64,000 bases of DNA from Erpobdella octoculata (lineage: Eukaryota; Annelida; Clitellata; Hirudinida; Erpobdellidae): NCBI GenBank assembly GCA_963978895.1, contig OZ022238.1, positions 25,992,582 to 26,056,581 on the forward strand. Reading direction: 5' to 3'. Positions 63,401 to 64,000 of this stretch are shown here, piece after piece. The notes under the pieces are model-generated. The model made no database searches and had not been told where the DNA came from. It was given only the letters and a program-made list of their open reading frames with translations. Numbering within the stretch: the first letter of the stretch is position 1; each line of letters starts with the position of its first letter. Position numbers and translations under genes: made by a program.

Positions 63401-63815
63401 CAAACTTTGCCAAGATCACCTTGAATTATTTTTTGGTGCTGTGAGATTATGCGGTGGATGTAATAATAATCCCACAGTTCGCCAATTTGAAGCCGCATAT
63501 AAAAAATTATTAATGCGACATCATGTAAAAGGTGGGTTAGGTAATTGTATAGTCCAGGATGCAACCAAATTGCTGTATGTAACTTTGGATAGCATAGAAA
63601 TTGATAATGTCCAGACGGATACACTAGACATGTCAGTTATAAGAATGTATGATTTACAACAAAGAGAACCACTTGTAGCTGATCATGATTATGTTGACAT
63701 TCCGAATCCTGCAATACTGTCCCAATACAAACAAGCAGTTATTTCATACATTGCAGGCTATGTCATTAGACAAGTTAAAAAAAAATCAGCTGTGCAGACT
63801 GCCAGTCAGCATTAA
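60408..63815 (+). CDS. P-element (THAP9-like) transposase, C terminus frameshifted
   Basis: Exons 60408-60475, 61228-61423, 61583-61666 and 61824-63815, in phase, 779 codons. The THAP zinc finger spans exons 1-2 (MPNCAACNCFNRKYKGAKQS, VVCSDHFEENCF, GAIPTIF). A basic coiled coil follows at about 165-205. The RNase-H-like core has candidate catalytic residues Asp about 324 (SLMFDEMS), Asp about 408 (ITCDGPSC) and Glu about 650 (CQDHLELFFG), the same D-D-E spacing style as THAP9 and the fly P element. The GTP-binding-type insertion lies between the second Asp and the Glu. The frame ends at a TAA just after a run of nine A; the normal tail ISCADCQSALM continues in another frame. Exon 3 and the start of exon 4 are tandem duplicates. 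It could be a transposon copy or a decaying domesticated gene. Confidence 0.88.
61424..61907 (+). repeat. Tandem exon-intron duplication in the P-element gene (about 242 bp)
   Basis: Introns 2 and 3 and the following exon starts are homologous: SRKPGPHEEQPTT in exon 3 and SRKPRPHEEQSTT at the start of exon 4. Acceptors (CAAG) and donors are conserved, and both exons start in phase 0. Confidence 0.88.
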
Positions 63816-64000
63816 TGGCAGAGTCAATAACGCTGGGTTAAAAAAAAACAGCAGCATTGGAACTCAGTTCATAACACTTAAAGACCATGGGGGCTTGATT
63901 TATCCCTCTGAAAGTGTAATCGTCATATGTGAGGAAACGGAAAAATGTTTCCAGCGTCTGCACGCAACTGTAGGTGACAAGCTACCACAGTCACGTAATT
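63816..64000 (+). pseudogene. Displaced C-terminal tail of the P-element transposase
   Basis: The frame that begins NNAGLKKNSSIGTQ continues FITLKDHGGLIYPSESVIVI and CEETEKCFQRLH to the window edge, which is the expected THAP9-like C-terminal region. It is out of frame with the main ORF. At least one A-homopolymer indel (nine A near 63776) and a second shift or stop near 63837 separate them. Confidence 0.75.

Overview
This is eukaryotic, animal nuclear DNA: AT-rich, intron-bearing and crowded with transposable elements. Three host genes can be read exon by exon: the 5' part of a HIPK-type kinase (minus, about 1.9-2.8 kb), a complete LSM14/RAP55/Tral gene (plus, 19.9-33.1 kb, 10 exons, 530 codons) and a complete PTPN9/Meg2 gene with CRAL-TRIO plus tyrosine phosphatase domains (minus, 35.2-52.6 kb, 14 exons, 809 codons). 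LSM14 and PTPN9 converge tail to tail about 2 kb apart. The gene set, tRNA-derived SINEs and abundant hAT, Helitron, MULE and P-element relatives fit an invertebrate metazoan. I cannot fix the phylum from sequence alone.

Layout. 0-19.8 kb: HIPK 5' exons with a hAT MITE in the intron; a 729-bp-arm near-perfect palindrome set in (TA)n; an hAT element of 2.8 kb carrying a SINE; Helitron ends around a MULE remnant; degraded hAT pieces. 19.9-33.1 kb: LSM14, whose introns hold a tandem repeat, MITEs, a Tigger-like element with a nested Helitron and minisatellite, a SINE, and an hAT containing a Helitron. 35-52.6 kb: PTPN9, with three hAT elements, a cluster of Helitron copies and a sense-oriented CR1/Jockey-type LINE in its introns. 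53-60 kb: an intron-containing MULE transposase gene with a SWIM zinc finger, flanked by inverted repeats. 60.4 kb to the end: a THAP-domain P-element (THAP9-like) transposase gene that runs off the window.

The firmest evidence for the mobile elements is their flanking 8-bp target duplications, which are perfect for eight elements and can be read directly. Most transposase genes are broken by stops or frameshifts, some by only one or two changes, so many insertions look young. The best candidates for something unusual are the giant palindrome, the recurring inverted pairs of Helitron 3' ends, an 80-bp hairpin, tandemly duplicated exons in both the MULE and the P-element genes, and a GC-AG intron in LSM14 that the reading frame supports.
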